From assembly GCA_002335605.1 (NCBI GenBank), contig BEDY01000008.1, positions 310,001 to 374,000 of the forward strand: a stretch of 64,000 nt of DNA, written 5' to 3'. Shown one piece after another: positions 1-11,540 of the stretch; position 1 is the stretch's first letter, and every line of letters begins with the position of its first letter. The DNA comes from Prillingera fragicola (Eukaryota > Basidiomycota > Tremellomycetes > Trichosporonales > Trichosporonaceae). The notes beneath the pieces are model-generated. The model had not been told where the DNA came from. It worked only from the letters and a program-made list of their open reading frames with translations, and ran no database searches. A program made the position numbers and the translations under genes.

Positions 1-1795
1 TAAGCTGGCCGCGCTGCAGCTTGCCAATGGTGAACAAGTCACGGCCTGGGATAGTGTCAATGTTGACGTACAGCATCCTGCGGACAATGTCCATGCTGCC
101 TTCGTAGAGGCGCCTGTACTGCTGTGCAAGTGCGCCACCGCCGAGCAGCTTGTACGTCTTGATCAAGTACTCGTAGTACGAGTCGGTCATGGCGCCCATC
201 GAGTACGTGCCAGCAATTTGCTTGCCCATCGGCTGGTCGGGGATAAAGTGCTGAGGAATGAGGGGAGGCGCAATGGTACGGGGAGCGACCTTTTGCTCGA
301 TAAAGTCGGTCACGCGCTGCGCAAGATCAAACCATTGCCTGTCACCCGTGTGTTGTGACAAACGCATGAGCTCGAGGGTCATGCTGCCGACCTCGGCGAT
401 GGACACGCCGCCAAGCTGGTAAATGCCACTCTCGAGTCCGGGGTCAAAGCGGCTACCTTGCGGAAGGCCAGACTTGGTATTGAACGCCTTCTTCAAAATC
501 TCTGCGAGCTCGATCGCACGCTCGAGCAACAGCTTGTCGCCGCTCAGGTCATATGCGCCGAGCATACCGCCGAGGTAACGAATACCAGTCTCAAACACGG
601 GGATCGACGCGGAGCGGTCACGAGGAACTTCCCAACGCCACCCATCCTTGTCGGTCGTGCCCTCTGGTGCGATATATCCCTGCGACCAGTCCTTGCCCTT
701 GACCCATTGAAACTTGATCTGGTTGACGTGTGGGCGACAGAGGTTGTACTCGTCGTTGAGGCCAAGCAGGAGCAAAGTGTCAAGTGTATCAACGATGGAA
801 GCACCCCAGCTGAAACGGTCAGTGACGCTTCTGCCTGGTACTCACTTGTTGAATGGATCGGACGCCATTTCCGACTTGGGTCGCACCTCGTCGTGGCCTA
901 GATGTCAGCAAAAGCCGTCCCCCGGAAACCACAACTCACCCCAAGCTTTGTCCTTGTACTTTTGCCACGCATAAACAAAACCGCGCTTGACCGCCTGACG
1001 ACGGCTCTCACGCACAGCAGCCTCCTCCTTTGTCTCCCACGACCCGGGGTTGGCGAACCCAGACCACTGCAGCGGCTTGACCCCCGGTCCAGGCTCGTTC
1101 CAGTCCTCGGGGGCCTCCCAGGTCTGCGAGAAGGAGTCGGCCGGCAACGAAGTGGTGTATGGCTCATTCCCCACTGGTGCCTCAGACACAATGAGCGGCA
1201 AGTCCGAGTCCGGGAAGGGCTTGGTGACAGGAGGCTGGAGGAAGGTGTCAATGTCGACCTCTGGGAAAAAGTCGGCCGCGTCCAGCAGGTCCTCGGGCGC
1301 AGGGTGCATGGGTGTAATGGCACCCATGACGTCGGGAAGGTATCGGTCTCCATACTCGTCGACGACGAAACGCGCTGTCGAAAAGTCCTGTATGAGCGGT
1401 GCAGCCTGCTGCCCGCCCTGCGGTCGAGTGACATCGACGCCGCCCTCGTTGACGACACCGTCTATCCGCTGAGGCCTGGGCGAGTCATATGGATCCCCTT
1501 CCCAAATGTTCTTTGCGCCAAGAGGGCCCTTGCCCAGACCAGAGCTACCCTGCACGCCCCCTCGGCGGGGGAGGTACTCTGCCGGTGCGGCCATGTAAAT
1601 CATGATACCAGTGACGGTCAATGCGGCGAGGACGAGGCGAGCGCGGCGGCTCGCAAGCACACGGCGTACACTGCGAGCTGCACCGCCGGCACCAGCGGAC
1701 ATCCCTCCTGCCTCGGGGTCGTACGGCGGACGTCCAAAGTGGGCCATTTGGGCCTCCTTTGAATGATAGGGTATGTAGGGTTTGCCTCCCACCAT
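1..1795 (-). CDS. GH47 alpha-1,2-mannosidase, type II membrane protein (3' end cut by window)
   Basis: Class I (glycoside hydrolase family 47) mannosyl-oligosaccharide alpha-1,2-mannosidase, which trims mannose from N-glycans in the ER or Golgi. Exons are 1795-940, 897-846 and 809 to beyond base 1. The two introns (42 and 36 nt) have GTGAG donors and TAG/CAG acceptors and keep phase. Family hallmarks appear only after splicing: WQKYKDKAWG joins HDEVRPKSEMASDPFN, then NWGASIVDTLDTLLLLGL, which carries the first acidic catalytic patch. One hydrophobic segment at about residues 54-70 follows a short basic cytoplasmic tail, giving a type II anchor, then a long stem. I chose the ATG at 1795 because it gives a short cytosolic tail; an upstream in-frame ATG at 1984 would add 63 low-quality residues. 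The C-terminal part of the catalytic barrel lies outside the window. Whether it acts in the ER (MNS1-like) or Golgi cannot be decided. Confidence 0.93.
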
Positions 1796-2295
1796 GGAGT
1801 GGGGTGTAAAGTTGTCGGCCGTGGTGAATGGGGTTGAGTGATGCGGCTGTCCAGCAGCTCTGAATGCAATGCGTGTGTGGCGTGTGTAATAGTCGTGGTG
1901 TATTGTAAGTTGGAAGAGAGAGCGAGTGTAAATGTCAAGAGGACGCGACGTGGACGCAAATGAGGAGCAGTTGCAGGTTGCCAAGGGTGGGCGGCGTCGG
2001 TGTCTGCCCGACTGAACTTGTGTTCCTGAATATCCCTAATCACATTACCCGATCAATTTGCTCCATCCGCCGCTCGTTGCCCAGTCTGCTCGCTCATGCT
2101 TATCAACAGAGTCCCTCGCACGCATGCATCAATAATCTTTGCAGTATGTATACAAATGTCACCGACAATGGCGTTTCTATCTTTGTCCATGGCTAGCCCT
2201 TGCGGTGCTAGGGAGTGGTGGGGAGCACGCCTCGAAGCCGCTTGAACACAGCCTCGACGCCACATCCAGCTTGGGCCACCAGGGGCAGACGCAAC
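1796..2295. other. Intergenic, leader of GH47 gene and 3' flank of next gene
   Basis: About 500 bases between the GH47 start codon and the stop of the upstream gene. It holds short overlapping open frames with no recognisable protein, and presumably the GH47 promoter and 5' leader. No repeat or RNA gene seen. Confidence 0.5.
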
Positions 2296-5200
2296 TCATG
2301 CGCCGTGACTCGACACGGTTGCAGAGCCCGTTGCAGCTGGTGCGAGTGGTGCGACCTGCTTTCGCCAGTCGTCAATGTTGCGTCCAGGGTCGGGCGCCTC
2401 AAACGGCGGGAACGGCATGCCTGGTGGCACACCGCCGCCAGGCATCATACCACCACCTCCAGGCATCATCATCGGCGGCGCCATTGGCATGCCCATGGGC
2501 ATGCTCATGTATGGAGAAGGCATGCCCATTCCGCCCATGCCATAACCAGACATGGGAGGTTGGCCGTAGAACGATGGCATCTGGGGGATGGACGCGCGCG
2601 GCTGTGGTGCACGCTGGCCGGTAATGGGGCCGATGAATCCTTCAGTGGAAGGAGGCGGGCGGTTCATGGCCTTAGCATGCTTCCACCCCAGAGGCAGGTC
2701 GTCCTCGATCTCCTCGACAGACTGCTGGCCCGTTACGGCTGAGCCGGTCCGGTCAGGTGCGTCGATGGCGGCAGAGGCGCGGTTGCGCTCGCGCCGAATG
2801 AAGAGTGGCTCATCATCGTCGTCGTCACCACCGTCAGCGGGAGCCACAGTCACGGCAGGCGGCGCAGATGCGGCAGCGTCCTGCTGCGGCATGAAGCTGA
2901 GCGAGCTCATGTCGGTAATGATACTCGGCAACGCAGGCGCAGAAGTCTTTTTGGTGACACTCTTGATCGTGCCTGCCGCGCCGCCCTTGCGAAGCTGCGA
3001 TAGCGGTACCTCTTCGTCCGAGCTCTCGACGTTGACCTTTGCACGCACTCGCGAGAGTGGCACATCTTCCTCGTCTGAGCTGTCCTCGGAGCCCGATGCC
3101 ATGACACGGCGAGGGAGCTGGGGCGGTGGGGCGCGTTGAGATGCGGGAGAGGCGTAGCTGCGCTGCGAGGTCGGAGATGTGATTGCTTCCTGAGCGGCTG
3201 CAGGCGCCTTACTCTTGCGCCGCCGCCTGGGTGTACCATCGTCCGAATCCTCGTCGCTGCTTTGGAACCAGTCATCAACGCCAAGCCGGCTGCCAGGACG
3301 GCGCTCGGGTGGTGCCTGTGGCTCGGCAGGCATAATGTTAAGATCGCCACTCTCTCCAGGCTCAAACAACAGCGTAGGTGGCCGCTCGTCGGCCTTTTCC
3401 CGGGTCAGGTCCTCGTCACCAGTCGGGCTGGAGAGGGACTGCGCGTATTGGTCGTACGTGGGTGTCTCTGGGTACATTGTCGACAAACGTGGGTTGGACA
3501 TTCGCCTGCCAGGCTGGAGATCAATCGCCTCCATGGGGTCTATCATTGACATGCGCGGGTCCGCAAACGACATGAGAGGGTCGGTCATCGTCTCGTGGTC
3601 CATACGCGAAAGGCGTGGGTCAATCATAGACTGGCGGTACTCGGTTTCCGAGATGACATTACCATCCTCATCGAGCTCGTTCTCGTACAGTCCGCTCTTG
3701 GCGAACATGCTGCGACGCTTGGCCTCTTTCTCGGCCTTGCGACGGGCCTTGAGGCGCTCCTTTTCGCGGATTTTGGCGTCCTCGACATCTTTGACCTGCT
3801 GCTCAGCATCCTGGATCGTCTTGAGCTTTGCCATTTCGCGTTCCCACACCGTGTCCACGCCAAAGACTGAGCGAGACTTTGCCAAGCGCGAATTGTTCTT
3901 GGCAGGCGAGAATCCGCTCTCGTCCGGCACGTTGAGCTGAGGCATGCTCGGCGCATAGGAAATGGGTCGGGCACCAAAGCGATCAGGTGAGCCGCCGTCT
4001 CCTGGTGCGCCGTGCGTGGGTGACGTTGGCGCATCGTTGAGGGTGTTGGCGTCTATCAGAGTGCTGCGCCTGTTGTCACTGCTATTGCGGGCCATCATAT
4101 TCGGTCGGCCGTCACCGTAGAATACGCGCTGCTTGTTGTGGAGCTGAGACTTGCGTGCCTCGAGTTGGTCGATCAAACTGGTACCCTGTTCTGTCAGTTG
4201 TCGCTCAGCGTTTAAAGACTCACGTAAAGCTTGCCCGGCTTGCGAACCGCCTCCTCTTCTTCCTCTGGCTCGTCGTCGGCACCGTGACCATAGATCTCAC
4301 CCTCCTCGGCTTGTCCTGGAAAGAGCGCCTCGTCGTCACGCCGGCCTCCTACCATTAGACTGTTGCGGAACGTTCGCTGACTCAGACTCATGGGCACGCC
4401 GAGACCCATGTTGAGAATGGACGCTCGCGCGTCCGCTGGCAGAGGCTTCTCGCCGAGACTGAACCCGTCAGGAACATGGACCGATATTTTCTGCTTGTCG
4501 GAACCCTCCAACACGCCCGGCATGATGAGCGTCTTGGGTCGCAAGAGCTCGTGGCGCGCAACGCGCAAGGCATGAGGCTGGTATTTTGACGGGCGAAGCG
4601 CTTTGCCGTAGTCTTGTGCCATGGGAATATCGTCAAAGATCCGCGACGGCACACGTCCATGGGGCAGAATTATCGATCCAGACTCGGTACCCCCGTCGTC
4701 CATGCTAGCGATTGACGAGCGGCGAGGCGTATCCGAGTAGATTAATGATGCGCGACGCTCAAGCTGAGGAGTGTCGTCAAACACGCTACTGGTTGGCCGT
4801 GAGCCCGTAGAGTTGCGCGAGAGGTTCATCGAGCGCCGTTGTGCGTCCAATGCCTTGGGGTCGAAGCGAGATCCCATCTCGGGCGGCGGAGCCGGAAGCT
4901 CGAAGGGATTGCTCAGAATTTCCTCTTCCTGAAACTCTGCCTCGGCAGGCGAAGGAATGGACCCACGGCGGCCTGCACTGCGGGCGCTGAACGACGACAA
5001 AGGACGGCCAGCAAAGCCGGCGTGCGCGGGCGAGTCTGGCAATGGTACCATGATGGGGTTAGGACGTGGCCCATCCGCACGCCAGTTGTCTGCACGCCAA
5101 GTGTCGTCGACATTCAGCGATCCAATAACACTTGAACGGCGCTGCCCTCCCTCGTCACCCCCGCGACGCACGCGCTCCGAGTCTCGCGCGGCGTCGTAAG

Positions 5201-5924
5201 AGCCACGGCGGCCATCGCGCGCATCATAGGAGTGACGAGGGTTCAGAGACGGCCGGCCATCGTAAGACTGTCGTGCGTCGTAGGAAGGACGCCTGTCATA
5301 AGACTGTGACTGGCGCACGTCGTAAGCTTGTTGTCCATCGTGCGACTGCCGTGGGCCTGGCGCCTCTTGATACTCGTCGTCGTCGTCTCCGAGGCGTTCG
5401 AGATGTATTGATCGTGCACCAACTCCAGGGGAGATGGGGCTGTTGGAGAATGACACGGTGCGAGTGTGCACCTTGCGCCTCGTGTCGGCGAGATTACCCA
5501 TGCCGACGGACTGGCGCTCCCTGGAGAGCATGTGCTCGGGAAGCGCCCACCGGTCCACATTCAGGTCGTCGAGGTCATCAGGATCGGTGCCATGATCGCT
5601 TGGATGACTGAACTGGCTACTGAGGGCGCTGCGGTTCCGGCTGTGTGCGCGGCGCTCGCCAGAGTTGTACGATTCTGGGCGGCCGTGGTCCTGCGTCCGA
5701 CTGTCGACCTGGATAGGAGGAAGAGCCGGAGGGCGTGGGGGGTTGAGGTTGCGGAACATGGCCGAGCGGCGGTGGTCGACATTGTCGCCATACTTGTCTT
5801 GTGGGTCATTGTCATATTCTGGTCACCAGGGTTAGCAATGGCACAGCGGGACGCTGGTAAACATTGACCTACCAAGCAGGGCGGCCGCAAGGGCCAGGCG
5901 GTTGAACTTTGATTGTTGGTCCAT
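2296..5924 (-). CDS. Large disordered conserved-looking protein of unknown function (1178 aa)
   Basis: Exons 5924-5873, 5818-4224 and 4185-2296 give 1178 residues in continuous phase. The short first exon (starting MDQQSKFNRLALAAALL) is needed: the second exon stays open upstream of its first ATG, and a clean 54-nt intron joins them. The second intron (38 nt) is placed so that KLY joins GTSLIDQLEARKSQ. The N-terminal half is rich in Ser, Arg and Asp, with repeated SYD-R units (about bases 5170-5350). A denser central block contains RPKTLIMPGVLEGSDKQK and ISVHVPDGFSLGEKPLPAD, then LIDQLEARK...KQRVFYGD. Next comes a charged coiled-coil stretch (VWEREMAKLK followed by Lys/Glu/Arg-rich helices) and a Met/Pro/Gly-rich tail. 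I do not recognise the family. The central blocks look like short conserved motifs in a scaffold-type protein, but that is inference. Confidence 0.75.
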
Positions 5925-6391
5925 GATGCTCGACTTCTAGTAGCAAGGCATAAGCCCTCTGAGCGTGTACAATGTCGAGGCTCTGAGAATGTTTGATTGG
6001 TGTTTTGACAAGACAATAATCTAGTTGGCAACGTTGATACAGCCTCGGTGGCCTCGATCCCTGTGCATTCCCGTGCACACGGGCACAATTGCCACGCGAC
6101 ACAATTGGGCCCCGCAAACATTAGCTGGGGGGTTGAAACAAGCAACTCCTTTCTAATGGCTTCATTAGGAGTATTAGTGTTTTGTTGTTGCCCCATCTTC
6201 TAATTCCAATTTGTAATGAAGTGGAGGCCGCAAAGTGGAGGTCTGCCCACTTCCAAGCTTCCGGATCGGAAAACCCTATTCGGTGCCGAAGACTCCGCTG
6301 CTCCTTGGTCACCTAATCACCTGCGCTTTCTACATCTCATCTTTCAACTTCTCTCTCACCTCCTCTCACCCCATTGACAGCTATCACAAAC
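5925..6391. promoter_or_regulatory. Divergent promoter region between the unknown gene and SFA1
   Basis: A 467-base head-to-head spacer serving both genes. The side nearest SFA1 is pyrimidine-rich (CT tract from about 6330 to 6375), as is common just upstream of highly expressed fungal genes. An imperfect inverted repeat lies at 6145-6172. No TATA box or known operator can be called with confidence. Confidence 0.45.
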
Positions 6392-7820
<1,429 letters not shown>

Positions 7821-8097
7821 AGGATAAGAGGTGTTATGTAGCAAGTATAAAGCTCGGGATGCAAAAGCGTGACCGAGTACCATTTGTCAGTCTGGACGCC
7901 GACAATTCGGTGCTGGCGCCTCAGATGCGTAACCCTCATTGTCGGCGGTCACCTAATCCTGCTGAGGAAATGCTATTCTGAGAAATGAGGAAAGGTAGCG
8001 TTCGCTCGATGCGAACGAACGCTGGAGCAGACAACCCAATTTTCCGGACGCCTACACGGCAGCGCCCAGAAGCCATCTCACCTGTTGTCAACATCAA

Positions 8098-8201
8098 TCT
8101 TCGCTAGTATATCGGTTAGTATAATCGCCTCTCAATGTGAGAGTGCCCCAGATCACCTGGGAAGCGCGCGATAGAGCAGGGTTCGACTCCCTGGCGGAGA
8201 A
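8098..8201 (+). tRNA. tRNA-Glu (anticodon CTC) with 32-nt intron
   Basis: Folds as a complete cloverleaf once an intron is removed. The 7-bp acceptor stem is TCTTCGC with GCGGAGA, then discriminator A at 8201. D stem is GTAT/GTAT (two G-T pairs), with GGTTA in the loop. Anticodon stem is ATCGC (8124-8128) with GCGAT (8168-8172). T stem is CAGGG/CCCTG with loop TTCGACT. The loop reads CT-CTC-A, giving anticodon CTC at 8131-8133. The intron (8135-8166) lies one base 3' of the anticodon, the standard eukaryotic position. Mature length is 72 nt. A T5 stretch follows. Confidence 0.9.
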
Positions 8202-8205
8202 TCTC

Positions 8206-8210
8206 TTTTT
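8206..8210 (+). terminator. RNA polymerase III terminator of tRNA-Glu
   Basis: Run of five T on the coding strand four bases after the mature 3' end of the tRNA, the usual pol III stop signal. Confidence 0.8.
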
Positions 8211-8529
8211 ACTTGCAGCAGCAATGAGATTGGGGCCTTGAGTGCAGCTACAACGAGGACGGTGTGCTCTATCTCCAGCGCAGAGTGGTGTTGAGCCACA
8301 ATTAAACGACGAGAGGAATTCGGCGACGTAAATAATTCTAATTCACCGGGCCGTTTCAGCAGATCCGTACAGGAGCGCTACACCCGTCTGGTCCAGGTCA
8401 CAGCTCCATATGTACATCCAGTCAACTGCATTACGCGCGCATAGTCATATCGTAAAACGGGGCATTGAGGTGCCGACTTAGAATTTTAACCTAGAAATCT
8501 TTAGATAATCCTAACACTAATGAGCCTCC
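8211..8529. other. Intergenic between tRNA-Glu and BTB gene
   Basis: Becomes AT-rich near 8480-8520. No open frame with protein character and no repeat seen. Probably the 3' flank of the BTB-like gene. Confidence 0.4.
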
Positions 8530-9373
8530 TTAGACCAGCATGGGCAACAAGGGTGACTGCCACGCTCGGCAGCCGCCACCGACACTTCTCCATCTGCTCG
8601 TCAGCGTTGGTCTGTGAACCCTAAGCCTACTTTCCGCGTAGAGAACACACAGCTCGTCAAGGTTTGAAAACAGCCCGTCCCGGCTACTGACCGCGGCGAG
8701 AATACTGAGCAGACTGTGGATACTATCCCCGAGCGCCTGAACGTCACGGTCGCCAAATGCCCAGGGGTTGAGAGTGGCGTGCCACCACCCGCGCCGGAGA
8801 CGGTCGCAAACCTCTGCCCACAGCCGGGCACTCGCCAGATCGTGTGCCAAGTGCAAAAGAGCAAAGATCTCCGGCTTGCGTGCGTTCCGGCCCACCCCAT
8901 CGATAATGTCGGAGGCGTGCAGCTCGACGTGAAAATCGAGCACGGCGGACGAGTACCAGCCTGGATACCTTTGGACGAGGCGGTGGATGCCTGCTACCTG
9001 TGGGACGGTGGGGTCAAAGGGAGGAGGGGGGGTGTCTCGAGAGAGCGATGGTGGGCTGCCGAGGCGGAGGAGGCGGAGGAACGCATGCATGTCGTGCACG
9101 CTGTCGGCGGTGTAGAGGACGCGGGTAGGGCCTTTGGAGGTGAAGGAGATCGGCGATTGGGTAATGTGGCCCGCGAGGATGGGGCTGGTGTTTGTCAGTG
9201 CAATTCAATAGTCTGGCTCACCTAGCCATCTGGAGCATGGTGCTCATGGCTCGGAAGCCAACCTGGGTCGATCCCTCGGCGCCGCACATGATGAGCACGT
9301 CTCCGTCGCCGCTAAAATCTGGGTGAAGCGTGCGCAGCTGCACGGGCCGCAGCGTCTCCTCGTATGGACACAT
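8530..9373 (-). CDS. BTB/POZ-like domain protein, copy A (268 aa)
   Basis: Two exons, 9373-9222 and 9184-8530, joined by a 37-nt intron in the middle of the domain. After splicing the N-terminal part reads FSGDGDVLIMCGAEGSTQVGF, then RAMSTMLQMASPILAGHI. This is the D-G-D-hydrophobic...F-x-V...L...S-x-x-F pattern of BTB/POZ domains, which usually mediate dimerisation or bind Cul3. The remainder is helical, with NPWAFGDRDVQALGDSIHSL matching NPWGMSDAEERVLGPGVVDV in the neighbouring gene, so the two are tandem paralogues with the same intron position. No catalytic or DNA-binding motif is visible. The BTB assignment rests on pattern only; a divergent BTB-fold family of unknown role is the safest description. 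Confidence 0.8.
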
Positions 9374-9768
9374 GGTGGGTGGAGGTGGGCGGGCCAGTGT
9401 GGGGGAGAGTGTGGGTGAGGGCTGTTATGCTGTCGCCTGCAGTGAGAAATCAGAGGTCCCAGGAATCCTTCAAGAAAGTGCAAGTGTGTAACTGTTGACA
9501 GACAAGTGGGAAAGAGACGTCGTGGTTGTGTCGAGTTTGTTGACACTGTCGAGCGGGCAAAGTGACAGCAGGTGCGTGCGTTGGGGGGCAGTTGGGGGAT
9601 CGGCAGTGGCCAGGTGTGTGTGTGTCAGATGTGTGTCAGGTGCCAGTGGAGAAACCTGCTGATCTCATCGGCGGTCCTTTGGCTGCGCGTGCGCTATCAG
9701 TACTGCTCCCCTGGTCGTCTGTGCTACGCCTCGCCGTGCAACGCAAGCAGTACATACAGACAAACACC
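9374..9768. other. Intergenic between the two BTB-like paralogues
   Basis: About 395 bases holding the 5' flank of copy A and the 3' flank of copy B. Contains a short GT-rich tract near 9612-9640. No gene or regulatory site recognised. Confidence 0.4.
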
Positions 9769-11016
9769 TTACAACTGGAACACCACCCCAGGCTCCTTGA
9801 CCCTCGAAACACACGGCTTGCCATCTGAATGTCAGTTCTAACCCACAAGCGCAAAACTCACCAGCAGTGTATGTGACTTTGCAACCCGTGATCGTCCCTT
9901 CTCCACTGCCACTCTTCAGTGCCTCCAACGCCACCAGCACATCCACCACGCCTGGCCCAAGTACGCGCTCCTCTGCATCGCTCATCCCCCAAGGGTTCGC
10001 CCAGTACCTCCACGATCCGGCATATCGCAACGCCACATCCCACAGCCGCTCAGAAGGGCATAGATGGGCCAGGCGCAGGAGGCCTGGAAAGTCGCCGCGC
10101 GCAGTGCGCGGGTTGGACAACGATGCGCCAAGTTCGTGTGCCCTCTCATTGATTCGGTGCACTAGCATGGCCCGTAGATATCCCCGAACCCCATACTTGG
10201 AGTACAGCTTGAGCAGCGTGAGATAGTCGGTGACGACCAGAGGTGCGCGGTTGGGGCGAGGCGCGCCAATGTGTCCGTGTACAAGGGCTTCGAGAAGGAG
10301 GGCCATCTCGGGCGCGTGCTCTGTCACCTGCACGACACCACGCAGGGTGCCTCGGTCCTCGGGCAGGCGGGCGATCGCATCGGCAAATATTGAGCTGCAT
10401 GTTAGATCCAGCCCCTGCAAATCCAAAGATGCACCGCTTACCTTACACGGCCAAGGGTACTGGCCTTGACGCAGAATCCTGTCTGTCCGCTGCCATCCGT
10501 GCACAGCACGGTGAGCTCGCCGTCGCCACCTGTACCGGGAAAGCTGGGATGGAGTTGAACCGTCGCCCCGCCGGGGCTCGCTGCACCCTCCGGGAGTGCT
10601 GGGCGTCCGTTCGGGGTGCTCGTGCTTTGCTGGCCCTCGGGCGTACGAGGGCGGAGGTCATACACTTGGGCGTTGATGGGCGCTGTTGCCGCCGCCTGTC
10701 CAGAGACTATACGCTGACCCGACGCGGCTCGCTGCGAAGGACGAATGTACTGCGGAGTCGGACCTTGGGTGAGGTGGTTGGAGAGGGATTCACGGTGCTG
10801 AGGCTGGCGAGGCTGAGGTTGGGAATGAGACAGTGGCTGAAACTGTTGTTGCTGCTGGTGCGGCTGCTGTGGTCGCGGCGCCGTTTGTTGACTGGTGTAA
10901 ACCGCCTCCTCTGAGGACTCCACCGAGTCGACGCGTGGCGGAGGAAGTGGCTTGTCGCGCGCCGGAGACGGCATCGCATCGCGCTGCGGTGGAGATTGAC
11001 CCTTGGCGTCGTCCAT
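9769..11016 (-). CDS. BTB/POZ-like domain protein, copy B (387 aa)
   Basis: Exons 11016-10442, 10394-9862 and 9824-9769. The first intron sits at the same place in the domain as in copy A (LGRVSSIFADAIARL here against LQMASPILAGHI there). The last exon is short and gives a C-terminus of ADGKPCVSRVKEPGVVFQL; without this splice the frame runs on into unrelated sequence. A disordered Gln/Pro/Ser-rich N-terminal extension of about 150 residues precedes the domain (GGDGELTVLCTDGSGQTGF) and is absent from copy A. C-terminal helices include LVVTDYLTLLKLYSKYGVRGY. Role unknown. BTB-domain genes are known to be numerous in some fungi; a regulatory or Cul3-adaptor role is possible but not shown by the sequence. 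Confidence 0.82.
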
Positions 11017-11451
11017 AGTATTAATGGCAGAGAGATGAATGGTGCGATAGTAAGAGAAGCAAGCGAACAGAGCGGAAGCTACTCCTGTGTTATTGGGCGC
11101 GTGGTGGAGGTCCAGATCTAGAGGGTGTTGTTATGTAAACAAGGCTGTCCCAAAACCTCACTTCGGTCAGAGTCCGTTGCCACGGGATTACGAAGCCGTC
11201 TGCATGTTGGCACCTGCTCCTAGCCTGCTCCTACTAAGCGCAAGGAGCTCTTAGGTTGCGTCGAGCTCCCAGCGACCTCCTCCAACACAATTTCAGCACT
11301 GAATAGCAATTACTGAAATCTAATCACCCAGGCACCACCCGGTTCTTTACTGAAACGAAACACTGTATGCCCCACGCCCCGGCTAATTATGCTCACACGA
11401 CCACCTCGACCTACACTTATCAACTTGTCAACAACTTGTCAACATCTTCAA
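11017..11451. other. Intergenic upstream of BTB-like copy B and of tRNA-iMet
   Basis: Promoter side of BTB copy B, then 5' flank of the initiator tRNA. A short direct repeat of CAACTTGTCAA-like sequence (about 11420-11442) lies just upstream of the tRNA. Nothing else recognised. Confidence 0.4.
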
Positions 11452-11530
11452 ATCGCTATGGCTTAGTGGGAAAGCGCCAGGCTCATAATATGACACCTGG
11501 AGATCCCTCGATCGAAACGAGGTGGCGATA
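11452..11530 (+). tRNA. Initiator tRNA-Met (CAT) with 7-nt intron
   Basis: Cloverleaf: acceptor ATCGCTA with TGGCGAT, discriminator A (11530). D stem is GCTT/AAGC. Anticodon stem is CCAGG (11477-11481) with CCTGG (11496-11500). T stem is CCTCG/CGAGG. The A1-T72 pair and the T loop ATCGAAA (A54 and A60 instead of TTC) are the eukaryotic initiator identity features, so I call initiator rather than elongator Met. Anticodon CAT is at 11484-11486. The loop is 14 nt long; removing 7 nt (11488-11494), one base after the anticodon, restores a 7-nt loop and a 72-nt tRNA. The usual run of three G-C pairs in the initiator anticodon stem is not fully kept (AGG/CCT). Confidence 0.87.
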
Positions 11531-11535
11531 AGTTC

Positions 11536-11540
11536 TTTTT
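11536..11540 (+). terminator. RNA polymerase III terminator of tRNA-iMet
   Basis: T5 run six bases after the mature tRNA end; a second T5 run follows at 11547-11551 as a likely back-up. Confidence 0.75.
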
